DNA from: Porphyridium purpureum
Taxonomy: Eukaryota; Rhodophyta; Bangiophyceae; Porphyridiales; Porphyridiaceae
Assembly (NCBI GenBank): GCA_008690995.1
Contig: VRMN01000001.1
Location: 434,001-498,000 of the forward strand
DNA length: 64,000 bases
Direction: 5' to 3'
The notes beneath the pieces are model-generated. The model was not told the DNA's origin. It did not search any database and saw nothing but the letters and a program-made list of their open reading frames with translations. Positions within the stretch are counted from its first letter, which is position 1. Each line of letters opens with the position of its first letter. Made by a program: the position numbers and the translations under genes. Positions 18,745 through 26,697 of this stretch are shown here, in pieces.

Positions 18745-19491
18745 CACCCCCTCCCCTCTTCCTGTTCATCTCTCTCCTCCTTCGCCATCTTTCCCACGTT
18801 CCCAATCCGGCGCTACTCATCATTCCCTTCACTGTACATCATCACTGTACTCCTCTCATTTTTTCGCCACGCCCACATACAAATCAGTGTACCTCTAGTG
18901 TACCTCTAGTGTATCTCTAGTGTACCCCTTCTTCTCCTTCTTTTGCGTTTGCGACTCGTTTCGCATTTCCAGTTCTCAAACGCACGCGAAACCGTTTAGC
19001 GACGCGGCGCAAGCAAGTCTCTATCGAAACGCGCCGAAAATATGATACGCTTTGTGTGTGAGTGTGTGATCTTAATGACTCGCGGACAGAGTGCGTTGGT
19101 GACTTGGACGTGAGCGCCTAGGAAGCAACGGAGCGCGCTCAACGCGGCGAGCCAAAACGGACACCCCACGCGTGCTGCTGGTATGCAAACGCGCGGCGTT
19201 TGTATGCCTTTTCGCGGTGGCTGGGTCAACCGCGGGGAGGAGGAGGAGGAGCGGGGAAAGCAGCCGAGCCAGTGGCTCGAATTCACGCGGCTTTTTGGTT
19301 TCCGTGGGTTTTTGTTTTTGTGCTGACAACGTGGAGCGCAACCCTAAACGCCACAGCGCCGTTCTATTCATAAGGCGGAAAGTATAAGAGGCACAGAATC
19401 GAGCGGAATGAACACGGAGTTTGTGCGGACGGAGGCACGTGAGGGAGGAGAGTGAGGGGAGAGGGAGGGAAAGAGGGAGATTGTGGATGGA
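18745..19491. promoter_or_regulatory. Divergent promoter region with TGTAC repeats and purine tracts
   Basis: The spacer between the divergent ABC and VTT genes. Pyrimidine-rich DNA at 18745-18800 reads purine-rich for the ABC gene, and purine-rich DNA at 19440-19482 reads sense for the VTT gene. TGTAC motifs lie at about 18830-18850 and within the repeat at 18886-18929. An AACCCTAAA telobox-like site lies at about 19340-19348. Confidence 0.5.
18886..18929 (+). repeat. 11-bp tandem repeat, four units of AGTGTACCTCT
   Basis: Units at 18886-18896, 18897-18907, 18908-18918 and 18919-18929. The first two are identical, the third has TATC for TACC, and the fourth ends CCCCT. Each carries a GTAC or near-GTAC core. 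Confidence 0.85.
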
Positions 19492-20664
19492 ATGGGTGCG
19501 GATGTGCAAGTGCAGCGTCATGCGGGCGGCGTCAAGTATGTGGAGATGAGGGGCTTGCTGGATTGGGCCGCGGGCGGTGACGGCGCGCAGGACTTGTCGT
19601 GCGCCATGGAGGCGCGCGCGGAGGGCGACGCGGCGTTTTTGGGCGGCAGCGGGAGGAAGGTGGCGGCCGCGGCGGGAGGCGCGGCGCCGGGGATGAAGGC
19701 GGGTTTGACGCCAGAGGCGGAGACCATGGCCGATGTGCAACAGATTGAGTTTGGCTCGGACTTGATGCTCAATACGGGCGTGGCAAACGGGGCGGCGGTG
19801 AACGCGAGCGCTGCAGAGGCGCGCCGAGCGCAAGAGCTGGTGCCTATCGTGGTGAACCAGGCCGCGCCGTTGGACCCAGAGACGCCGCGGCAGAGACGGC
19901 ACTGGTTCAGCGAAATGAGGAGCGCGCTGTTCGCAAACCGATTGCTCGTCCTTGTGGCAACGCTGCTGCTGGTCGAGCCGCTGGTCGTCGTGGTCATGTT
20001 TAAATCATTGTCGGTTGAGCAGCTCCAGCACGGCGTGGCATGGCTCACTTCGCTGCACCCGCTTTACGGCATGGGGCTCTACTTGGTTGCGTTTGCTGTG
20101 CTCGTCGTGTTGGGCACACCATCGTCGCCCCTGACTATTGCGTCAGGTTTTTTGTTTGGAACGATTCACGGCCTGATTGTGGCCATGCTGGGCTCGGCGG
20201 CGGCAGCCTCAGCGAGCTTTTTGGGCAGTCGGTACTTTGGCTCGCACGACGCGATTCGCGCTTGGGTTGAGCGCTCTTTTTCTCCGCAGCGCGTCCGCGC
20301 GTTCGACTTGTCAATCTACCGTGACGCGTTTCGCTTTGTCTTCTTTGTGCGCCTCTCTCCGGCGTTTCCATTTGGACTCAGCAACTATATGTTTGCCGTC
20401 ACGTCCGTTCCGTACATGACTTTCTTGTTCGCGTCGATGCTCGGCATCCTGCCCGGCACGATCATCCTGGCCGTGACTGGCTCGCTCGCGGACGATGTAT
20501 TTTTTTCGGACTCGGCGGCAGCGACAAACCCGTTTTGGTCGGGCGTGCGCACTGTGTTAATTGTGGTCGGTCTGCTGAGCTCGGTTTTGGTGATCTCGAT
20601 CATCTCTCAGGCTACCGAGAAAGATGTGGAGGAGAGTCTCGACGAACTAGAAGAGCCGGCTTAG
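19492..20664 (+). CDS. VTT-domain (TVP38/TMEM64, DedA-like) membrane protein
   Basis: 390 residues from the ATG at 19492. Residues 1-150 are a Gly/Ala-rich cytosolic region. Several hydrophobic segments follow: LVLVATLLLVEPLVVVVMF, YLVAFAVLVVLGTPSSPL, the GFLFGTIHGLIVAMLGSAAA re-entrant segment, FVFFVRLSPAFPFGLSNY, and ILPGTIILAV. The Gly-rich re-entrant loop and the FxRLSPxxPFxxxNY motif define the VTT/SNARE-associated family (Tvp38, TMEM41B, TMEM64, DedA). Some members scramble lipids in Golgi or ER membranes. The tail is acidic. A purine-rich tract ends just before the ATG. Confidence 0.9.
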   Translation: MGADVQVQRHAGGVKYVEMRGLLDWAAGGDGAQDLSCAMEARAEGDAAFLGGSGRKVAAAAGGAAPGMKAGLTPEAETMADVQQIEFGSDLMLNTGVANGAAVNASAAEARRAQELVPIVVNQAAPLDPETPRQRRHWFSEMRSALFANRLLVLVATLLLVEPLVVVVMFKSLSVEQLQHGVAWLTSLHPLYGMGLYLVAFAVLVVLGTPSSPLTIASGFLFGTIHGLIVAMLGSAAAASASFLGSRYFGSHDAIRAWVERSFSPQRVRAFDLSIYRDAFRFVFFVRLSPAFPFGLSNYMFAVTSVPYMTFLFASMLGILPGTIILAVTGSLADDVFFSDSAAATNPFWSGVRTVLIVVGLLSSVLVISIISQATEKDVEESLDELEEPA

Positions 20665-20929
20665 CGGACGCCGTTGATAGCTGCGACGGGATTGCAGGCA
20701 TAACTAACTGATCTGAGGCAAAGAAAGTGTCTGAAGAAAGAGCTAGCGTACCCTCAATAAATATAATTAACTTTCAGTGCCTCGAGTTTCCACGTAGAGT
20801 TTCGGAACGGCTGACGCAACCGGCAACGAGATCGCAAATCCAGCTGATGCAGCGCGGCTGCGGGTCGGATGAGGCTTGGGGAGGAAGCACGAAACAAGAG
20901 GTCGCCTTTTGAAAACTGGACCGCCGGAA

Positions 20930-21664
20930 ATGGAGCAGAGGTCGTATGCTGTCGCGGGGCTGCCACCGCCCGTCGAACTGGACGTGCATGAAGTCCGTGT
21001 GGGGAATGTATTCGACGAGGCGTCGGCGGAGGTGTATGGTCAAAAGTGGACCATCAACCTTGCGGTTATCATGGTGTGTGCGTGCTCCTTGGCGCTGCAG
21101 ATGCCGTTCGGCATCCTGCTGAACCTGGGCCTGCCTCACACGCTGGTCGGATTGCTTGTTGCAGTGCAGAATCTGGTGGGGGTATGGTTCTCGACAACGA
21201 CTGCGGCGGGCCTCGTGATGATGGCCATTTTTTGCGCCGTCAATCGGCGCATCGAAACAACGATGGCTTTTCGATACGTGTGGGATGGTGAGCGGACCAT
21301 GGCGCTCGTGGTTCTCGGCCTCATCCAAGGAGCGCTTGTAACCGTGGGCTTGGTTTTACTGGTGATACCAGGGATTTATTTGTCCGTGGCATACAGCTTT
21401 GCGGTGCCGCTCATGGTCGAAAAGAATTTGGGCGTGTGGGAAAGTCTCGAAACTTCCCGCAAAAAGGTCACCTCGCAGGTCTGGGGCGTGCTACTTGTGT
21501 ACATTCTGTTTGCGGTATTGTTTGTGCTATCGATCTTCACGCTGGGTATTGCGCTAATTTGGGTGGTGCCAGTTTCGCTGGTGGCGCAAGGCGTCATGTA
21601 CCGAACTTTGTTTGGTGTTGGTGCCGACAACCAAGACCCAGAGGCAATGCCGGCATTTGCATAA
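20930..21664 (+). CDS. Multi-pass membrane protein, bacterial DUF975/GPDPase-membrane-like
   Basis: 244 residues from the ATG at 20930. Five or six hydrophobic segments follow a short N-terminal tail. The stretch VLLVIPGIYLSVAYSF then PLMVEKNLGVWESLETSRKKV is the hallmark of bacterial polytopic proteins annotated as DUF975 or as the membrane domain of glycerophosphodiester phosphodiesterase: a pore-side PGIY, then an (E/D)-x-LxxS(R/K) loop. No catalytic domain is attached. Such proteins are uncommon in eukaryotes, so an old bacterial transfer or an organellar origin is possible (inference). It lies head-to-tail behind the VTT gene with a 265-base spacer. Function unknown. Confidence 0.82.
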   Translation: MEQRSYAVAGLPPPVELDVHEVRVGNVFDEASAEVYGQKWTINLAVIMVCACSLALQMPFGILLNLGLPHTLVGLLVAVQNLVGVWFSTTTAAGLVMMAIFCAVNRRIETTMAFRYVWDGERTMALVVLGLIQGALVTVGLVLLVIPGIYLSVAYSFAVPLMVEKNLGVWESLETSRKKVTSQVWGVLLVYILFAVLFVLSIFTLGIALIWVVPVSLVAQGVMYRTLFGVGADNQDPEAMPAFA

Positions 21665-21780
21665 GCGACGAAATATAAGCAGGCATTGTTTACAAGAAAA
21701 TGAGCAAAAAGAAAATTAGAATGGAGGGCCTGGCGCCGTAATTATTCGTACGGACACCGCCAAGATTCTGGGCGCTCCCT

Positions 21781-22596
21781 TCACAGGTTGTTAGACATTT
21801 CAGCACGCAGCTCGACACGTACCTCGCTCACTATGTGCTCCATGTCCTGCCGTGTCATCACGTACGAATCTCCCTTGCTTGCTCCAAAGCGAACCATGCG
21901 CTCTTTAACCTTGTCGGCAAATGATCGCCACCGGTCTGCCAGTACACTCTGCTGGGACAGTGGCAGCTTTGCAAACTCGTCCATTCCCGCTTCAACGCTG
22001 TTGATGCCCCACCTCGCGTCAATTGCATCCTGAAGGTCACAAACTTCGGCACAGCTTACGGAAGGCTTCTCCGCAATGCGAACCATCAGCTCGTCGTGCG
22101 GATTATCGAATTCGTCCTCTTCGAGCGCAAATGTCAGCTCGGTCTTACTGCTGCAGTCCCATAACAACGTCTCTGACAGAAACACGCACTTGCTTTCCTC
22201 TGGCTCATACTCTTCGTGCTTGTCATACAGTACCACACACACAGGCTTTCCCAGCTCCTGCTCGTCTGTGACTCGCAGCAGCTCGCAGCCCCACCAAACA
22301 CATTCCCGCTGTTCCGCTTGCACACGCTCATCCCGCCCCACCTTCTCCTCCCGCGCGTCTTCTTCACCGCCTCCCGTGCTCACCTCTGACGTCCCTTCAA
22401 GATCCCGCACCAAATCCCAAGCCACCACCAGTCGCGTTCCCACGCACAAGCTCAGACCTCCGACCTCCAGCACGTCGCCTTCCTCCTCTCCCGTACCCTG
22501 CTGACACACATCTGGCCCGTTCTGCACTTCAAGCGCGACCGCAGACACAGACGCGTCGTCCACTCGCCGCTTCTTCTCCACTGGCTCATCCATCAT
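21781..22596 (-). CDS. Hypothetical protein, acidic and possibly nuclear
   Basis: 271 residues from the second of two adjacent ATGs (22594-22596; 22593 also possible). An earlier in-frame ATG would make the GA microsatellite code for an Arg/Glu repeat, so it is less likely. A basic KKRR near the N-terminus may be a nuclear signal. The middle (about 60-190) has a beta-rich pattern (GTRLVVAWDL, ECVWWGCELL, VCVVLYDKHEEY) with a tudor-like feel. The C-terminal 80 residues are helical. No firm family. The 3' end faces the membrane-protein gene with 116 bases between. Confidence 0.6.
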   Translation of the reverse strand: MMDEPVEKKRRVDDASVSAVALEVQNGPDVCQQGTGEEEGDVLEVGGLSLCVGTRLVVAWDLVRDLEGTSEVSTGGGEEDAREEKVGRDERVQAEQRECVWWGCELLRVTDEQELGKPVCVVLYDKHEEYEPEESKCVFLSETLLWDCSSKTELTFALEEDEFDNPHDELMVRIAEKPSVSCAEVCDLQDAIDARWGINSVEAGMDEFAKLPLSQQSVLADRWRSFADKVKERMVRFGASKGDSYVMTRQDMEHIVSEVRVELRAEMSNNL

Positions 22597-23013
22597 CACA
22601 CCGTTCCCTCCTCTTTCCCTCTTGCCGTCTCTCTCTCTCTCTCTCTCTCTCCCTCTCTCTCCTTCATCCATCCCAAATCTCTCCAAACCGGAACACAAAA
22701 ACTCGCGCGCGCGCGCTTTTTGGTCACCGGCATTTTTAATCCTGGATTGACTTTTTATTAACTATTTATAGATTAAAAATCACCCGCGCCTTTTTTCCGT
22801 CGCGGGTTCGGTTTCGGCGGCGCCGGACCGATACGGACACCGCGCAGATTTGAACCGATGTGGAGCCAAGGGGTTCGGTCCGGCGGATTCGTATAGAAAA
22901 ACCGTGCCATTGTGTGATTTTGGTGTGGTGAAGATGGGGAGGATGTAACGGCTCCTCGAGCATGACCTGGATGCGCGCGTTTCATGTGTATGAGGGCGCG
23001 CATTGGATGACGA

Positions 23014-23047
<34 letters not shown>

Positions 23048-23250
23048 AGAGAAGAAGAAGAGGCGTCCAAGCTGGCTTGTGGCTGTGGCTGTGTGTGTGT
23101 CCGGTGAGGTATAGACACGCAGGCGTGTATTGGGTGAATGAGAATATACCGGAAGAACGCGTGAGAGGCTGTGGGTGTGTTGCAGTGACAAGTGGAAGAG
23201 ATTCGAGCGCGGAGACTTTCGCTCGCGCGTGGACGAGGTTGTGACTAGTG
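22597..23250. promoter_or_regulatory. Divergent promoter with mirrored GA/CT microsatellites
   Basis: A 654-base gap between divergent genes. (CT)n at about 22628-22652 reads GA for the left gene, and (GA)n at about 23018-23045 reads GA for the right gene. An alternating CG run lies at about 22703-22716 and an AT-rich block at 22735-22775. Confidence 0.55.
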
Positions 23251-23850
23251 ATGGCGATCAAAAAGGGAGAGGTTCCCTCCAAGAGCGAGCTGAATCAAAT
23301 GATTGCAGCAGAGCTGAAAGAGTTTCTGGAGACTAATGGTGTAGAGCTGTCGAGCGTGCCAAGCACGGGCAAGACGCCGAACCGGCCGACCCGGAAGGAC
23401 CTTTTCACGCGCGCCTCCGAATTGCGAGAGGAGCTGCAGAGCACCAAGGACTCCCGCAAGGACGGAGCGCAGCCGCGCAATGATGCCACGCCGCGTGCGA
23501 ACGGCAAGGCGACTGATTTAAGTGAACCAGTGGACTTGTTAAAATCACCGACGAGCGCGCGCGGACGCCGCAGTAGCGGCCGGAGGAGCTCGGCACGGCT
23601 TGCGCCGGAAGACTCCATCGAGCCGGAGAGACCTCCCACCGACACCTCATCGGATGAAGTCGATGAAGACGATGAAGAAGAAGAAGAACAAGACGAAACC
23701 GAAAAGGTCGTTGCTGTTGTCATTCCACGCGCTTCACGCGTTCAGATGGTCGTGCTTGTTGTGTTCAATATGCTACTGCTTTTGTGCCTCATTGGGGCGC
23801 TGCTGTCGCTGCGCGGTTCCTTGTCGTACTTGTCGGGTAGCTCAAAATAA
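23251..23850 (+). CDS. Tail-anchored protein with SAP/HeH-like N-terminus
   Basis: 199 residues from the ATG at 23251. Residues 8-55 (KSELNQMIAAELKEFLETNG, then a spacer, then KDLFTRASELREEL) look like a SAP or HeH helix-extension-helix domain. Basic and Ser/Arg-rich sequence follows (RGRRSSGRRSS), then a Glu/Asp run at about 135-150. A single hydrophobic helix, VQMVVLVVFNMLLLLCLIGALLSL, sits near 168-190, leaving a short tail. SAP/HeH plus C-terminal membrane helix recalls Heh1/Src1/MAN1 inner nuclear membrane proteins, but this one is much shorter and the link is inference. GA repeat upstream on the sense strand. Confidence 0.7.
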   Translation: MAIKKGEVPSKSELNQMIAAELKEFLETNGVELSSVPSTGKTPNRPTRKDLFTRASELREELQSTKDSRKDGAQPRNDATPRANGKATDLSEPVDLLKSPTSARGRRSSGRRSSARLAPEDSIEPERPPTDTSSDEVDEDDEEEEEQDETEKVVAVVIPRASRVQMVVLVVFNMLLLLCLIGALLSLRGSLSYLSGSSK

Positions 23851-24910
23851 GTCTCGCGACTACATCTTTCTAACACGTATTTGTTGGACTAGGTTTCGCT
23901 TAGAGCGCACATGGCACAACAAGGCGCAAAGGATCGTGCTGCTTTTCAACTTATTGCCACTAAAATGCGGCTTGACTTTGAGAAAAGCCAGTGACGTGCA
24001 ACAAATTTGTAGATGCACTCTCAGAGCCAGAGGCGACTCTGGTGTCTGAACCGCAGATTGAGTGGCAGTTTCGTCTGATCATTGTATACGAAATTGGAAC
24101 GCGTCAACTCGTGCAAAGATAGTCCCCGAATTGTCCAATCGAGCTCACGCCAAGTGGCGAGTAGTCCGATCCTCGTCAAGCGACGCAGCGGTCACAGGAG
24201 CTGTCCAGCGCGGTAGCGCTCCAGTCATTCGTACCAAGAAATTACTTCCATCGTTTCTGTTCAGGGAAGACACGGTCACGTTCAGCTCGACTTGACGAGC
24301 TGACATTGTAAGAACAACAATGAAGCTGCAAGAGTGAGATACGCTCACTCGGACCCTGCGCAGTCCCTTGTTCGTGGGTCGCTCAGACCCTGAACGCTGC
24401 GTGACTATTCAAGTTCCGATCCGCAACTTGGATTCTTCCACATCGTCACACTTGGGTTCGCCGACCGCGGTCAATCCCGTATTGCTGCCTCTCCATGCTG
24501 CAGATCCAGCGCGCAAAAGCAGCCCATTGCTTATACCGCTATCGGTCCAGCAGCTTTTCGCCACGTCGCCCAGCTTGTACATATGTACCGCGTATGAGAC
24601 TGAGAGCGTTGGCAAGAGCAACAACCATTCATGTTCCGCGGGTAAGCGCTGCGGCAAGCGATGGTGGAAAAATCACCAAATATTCTCGCCGAAGTCTACC
24701 TTTGGGCCAGCGCAAAGCCGCTGCATTTCTTGTCGAGAGCCGGACTCGCCGCGCAGATGTGGCAACCTGAAAACGAGGTGCGCTCGCTCCGGACGCCGAT
24801 GCGCCACGCAAAGCGCGCGACACACGAAGTTTCGGCTGCTGCAAGATCAGCGTGCAGAGTTCCGCGCCATCGCCATTGATGGCAGTGCCAGCCTTGTTGT
24901 CTGTCTTGGT

Positions 24911-25219
24911 TCATGACAGCTCGGAAAGCGCAAATGCAAGAAAGCGCGAGAAGGCGAAAGCAAATCGATATAGATGCTTAAATAACTCTTGTGTCGTACA
25001 TGTGCACATGATCATGACGCAATCGAATGATGTCCTCAATTTCTCACCCGGCATCTCGTCCGCGGCACGGGTGAACCGATGAATACGATCGGCCACGGGT
25101 GAGTGGCCTGAAAAAGGACGAGCAGGCAAGGCGACGCCAAGATTGCATGCACTCCACAAAAGAAAAGAGACAAATGAGAGAAACGCTCTGACGGTGCTTG
25201 CCTTTTGCAACGATCTCAT
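24911..25219 (-). CDS. Possible first exon of a secreted protein
   Basis: The ATG at 25217-25219 is followed by a short basic start, a hydrophobic core (VRAFLSFVSFLLWSACNLGVA) and an AxA-like end, a good signal peptide. About 59 residues in, the sequence ATGCCGGGTGAGAAATT offers a GT donor site, and the frame beyond it loses protein-like character. A protein-like stretch in another phase (around 24660-24900, containing ILQQPKLRVSRALRG) could be the next exon. Unproven; no family seen. Confidence 0.3.
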   Translation of the reverse strand: MRSLQKASTVRAFLSFVSFLLWSACNLGVALPARPFSGHSPVADRIHRFTRAADEMPGEKLRTSFDCVMIMCTCTTQELFKHLYRFAFAFSRFLAFALSELS

Positions 25220-25903
25220 GCTTTCGTGACGATCATGGGTAGATCATGCGTATCCAATTAGACTGAAAGACATTGTTTTGGGTTTGCTCTGCATCCTCGC
25301 TTGCACGGCCGCACACGTGACGCAAGATGGCAGGGGTGGTTCAGCAGAAATCAGTACTGCTCCTTCCTCAGATAATCAAGGCCAGTATTCGCATGTTCGA
25401 AGCGTCAAGCAGGTTTCAAAGGTGGGCGACGTGGAAAGACTAATGTTGGTGGAACAAATAGGTCCGATTGCAATGCCTTGTAGATCATGATGATCATCAT
25501 CATTTGACCAGAAAGCGCGTCAATAGATGTATGGGCGCATTTGAAGAAACACATCCAGTCGTGCGACGGCAGCTGAACCATCTGCGACAAGGCTAGAGTA
25601 CGCTAAGTTCATCCTTCTGGTTGCAGCGGGCCGGAGGGTGCATGTGGTGGAATTTCCAATTTCTCCTGCTGATACATCGGTGCAATCGAACACATGGCAT
25701 TCATAAGCAAAACATAAGCCAGCTGCAAGTCCAAGAGCGATTAAACAACCCCTCAAGGAGCAAATGACAAAATCTTGCTTTGAGTCATCGTGAGCAAAGC
25801 GGACTTGAGCGAAATGACGCAATCAAAGCCGGTCACATTCAAGGTGTACGCCCGCGATGGCACGGGACCCAATGATGCTTTTCTTGCGATGAGTCCGAAG
25901 GGC

Positions 25904-26278
25904 TCATATGCAGCTCTGCATTTCGCAAAGTCTCGCACCGACATGAATTGAATCTTCGCCGCCTTCGTCTTGCGTGCCCATTTGCCAAAACATTCCCGCA
26001 CGGTCCGACGACAGCGTCGTTTGGAGATCGACGATATGAGTATGCGCTGTGAGGTCATGGAGCACGGCGCGTGGGACTAGAGCCAGCTGGCGCAGTAGCA
26101 TGATGGACAAGAAACCGTAAGCCGCTGCATACGCGCTACTGCTACTGCCTGCCTGAGCAAGCAACGCGCAACAGGCCATGTTCTGACGAGAAAGACCGCG
26201 CGATCCTAGAAATGACCTGGACGAGTCCGAATAAGTAGCCATTAAACGGCGCACCCTTGGCGCGTGCATCTGCAACAC
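25904..26278 (-). CDS. Doubtful small ORF or exon
   Basis: A 124-codon frame with a moderately hydrophobic centre (SSSAYAAAYGFLSIMLLRQLAL) and an acidic end. It overlaps protein-like frames in other phases downstream. It may be an exon of an intron-containing gene or chance. No family recognised. Confidence 0.2.
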   Translation of the reverse strand: MLQMHAPRVRRLMATYSDSSRSFLGSRGLSRQNMACCALLAQAGSSSSAYAAAYGFLSIMLLRQLALVPRAVLHDLTAHTHIVDLQTTLSSDRAGMFWQMGTQDEGGEDSIHVGARLCEMQSCI

Positions 26279-26697
26279 TCACAACAGCTGAATGGTCAAC
26301 TTACGCTTCTTTTAGTATACGCGGCGCATCAAGACCAATCGGCCTTGAGCAGGAGGACGTAATCTTCCCGAACACGCCAACAAGCAGCTTGTCGTTGGTC
26401 TTTTCCTTCTACTCCAGCGTCGTCCGCAGATATTGTCCGCACAGCTGTTGCTTTCGCTCGCCGGTCACTGTCAATGTCCGCTTCGTCATCATCGCGCTTC
26501 ACAGCCTGCGCCCCTGATCAAAACCCAAGCGATCACATCTTAAACACTCCCTCGTCACAAGCACCATAAGAGCCACTAACCAGTTGAATCCTGCGGAAAT
26601 ATCCGCATTTCAACGGCTGGAATACGACGCAGGTTTTCAGCGGCAGGTGGCAACTCAGCTGCATCGAGTCGTGCGGGTTCTAATCAGAGTCAAGACG

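Larger units (their letters stand above)
23851..26697. other. Gene-poor block, possibly with spliced gene(s) on the minus strand
   Basis: No long frame in 2.8 kb, unlike the rest of the window. Minus-strand frames that look protein-like follow each other in different phases: around 25904-26278, 25753-26058, 25520-25822, 24911-25219, 24629-24844, 24409-24657 and 24145-24348. GTGAGA-type donor sites lie inside one of them. This is what a multi-exon gene, or a decayed one, would look like. I could not settle exon borders. Confidence 0.35.

Noticed and set aside
22840-22875. B-box-like GGTTCAAATC on the minus strand
   Set aside because: The flanking stem has mismatches and neither acceptor nor anticodon arm is found.
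22773-23282. A 169-codon minus-strand frame in the divergent spacer
   Set aside because: Its sequence is driven by the GA microsatellite and it overlaps the promoter and start of the SAP-like gene.
24086-24101. ATACGAAATTGGAACG resembling a U6 snRNA segment
   Set aside because: The match stops there. The ACAGAGA box and the downstream U6 core are absent, so an 11-base chance match is more likely.
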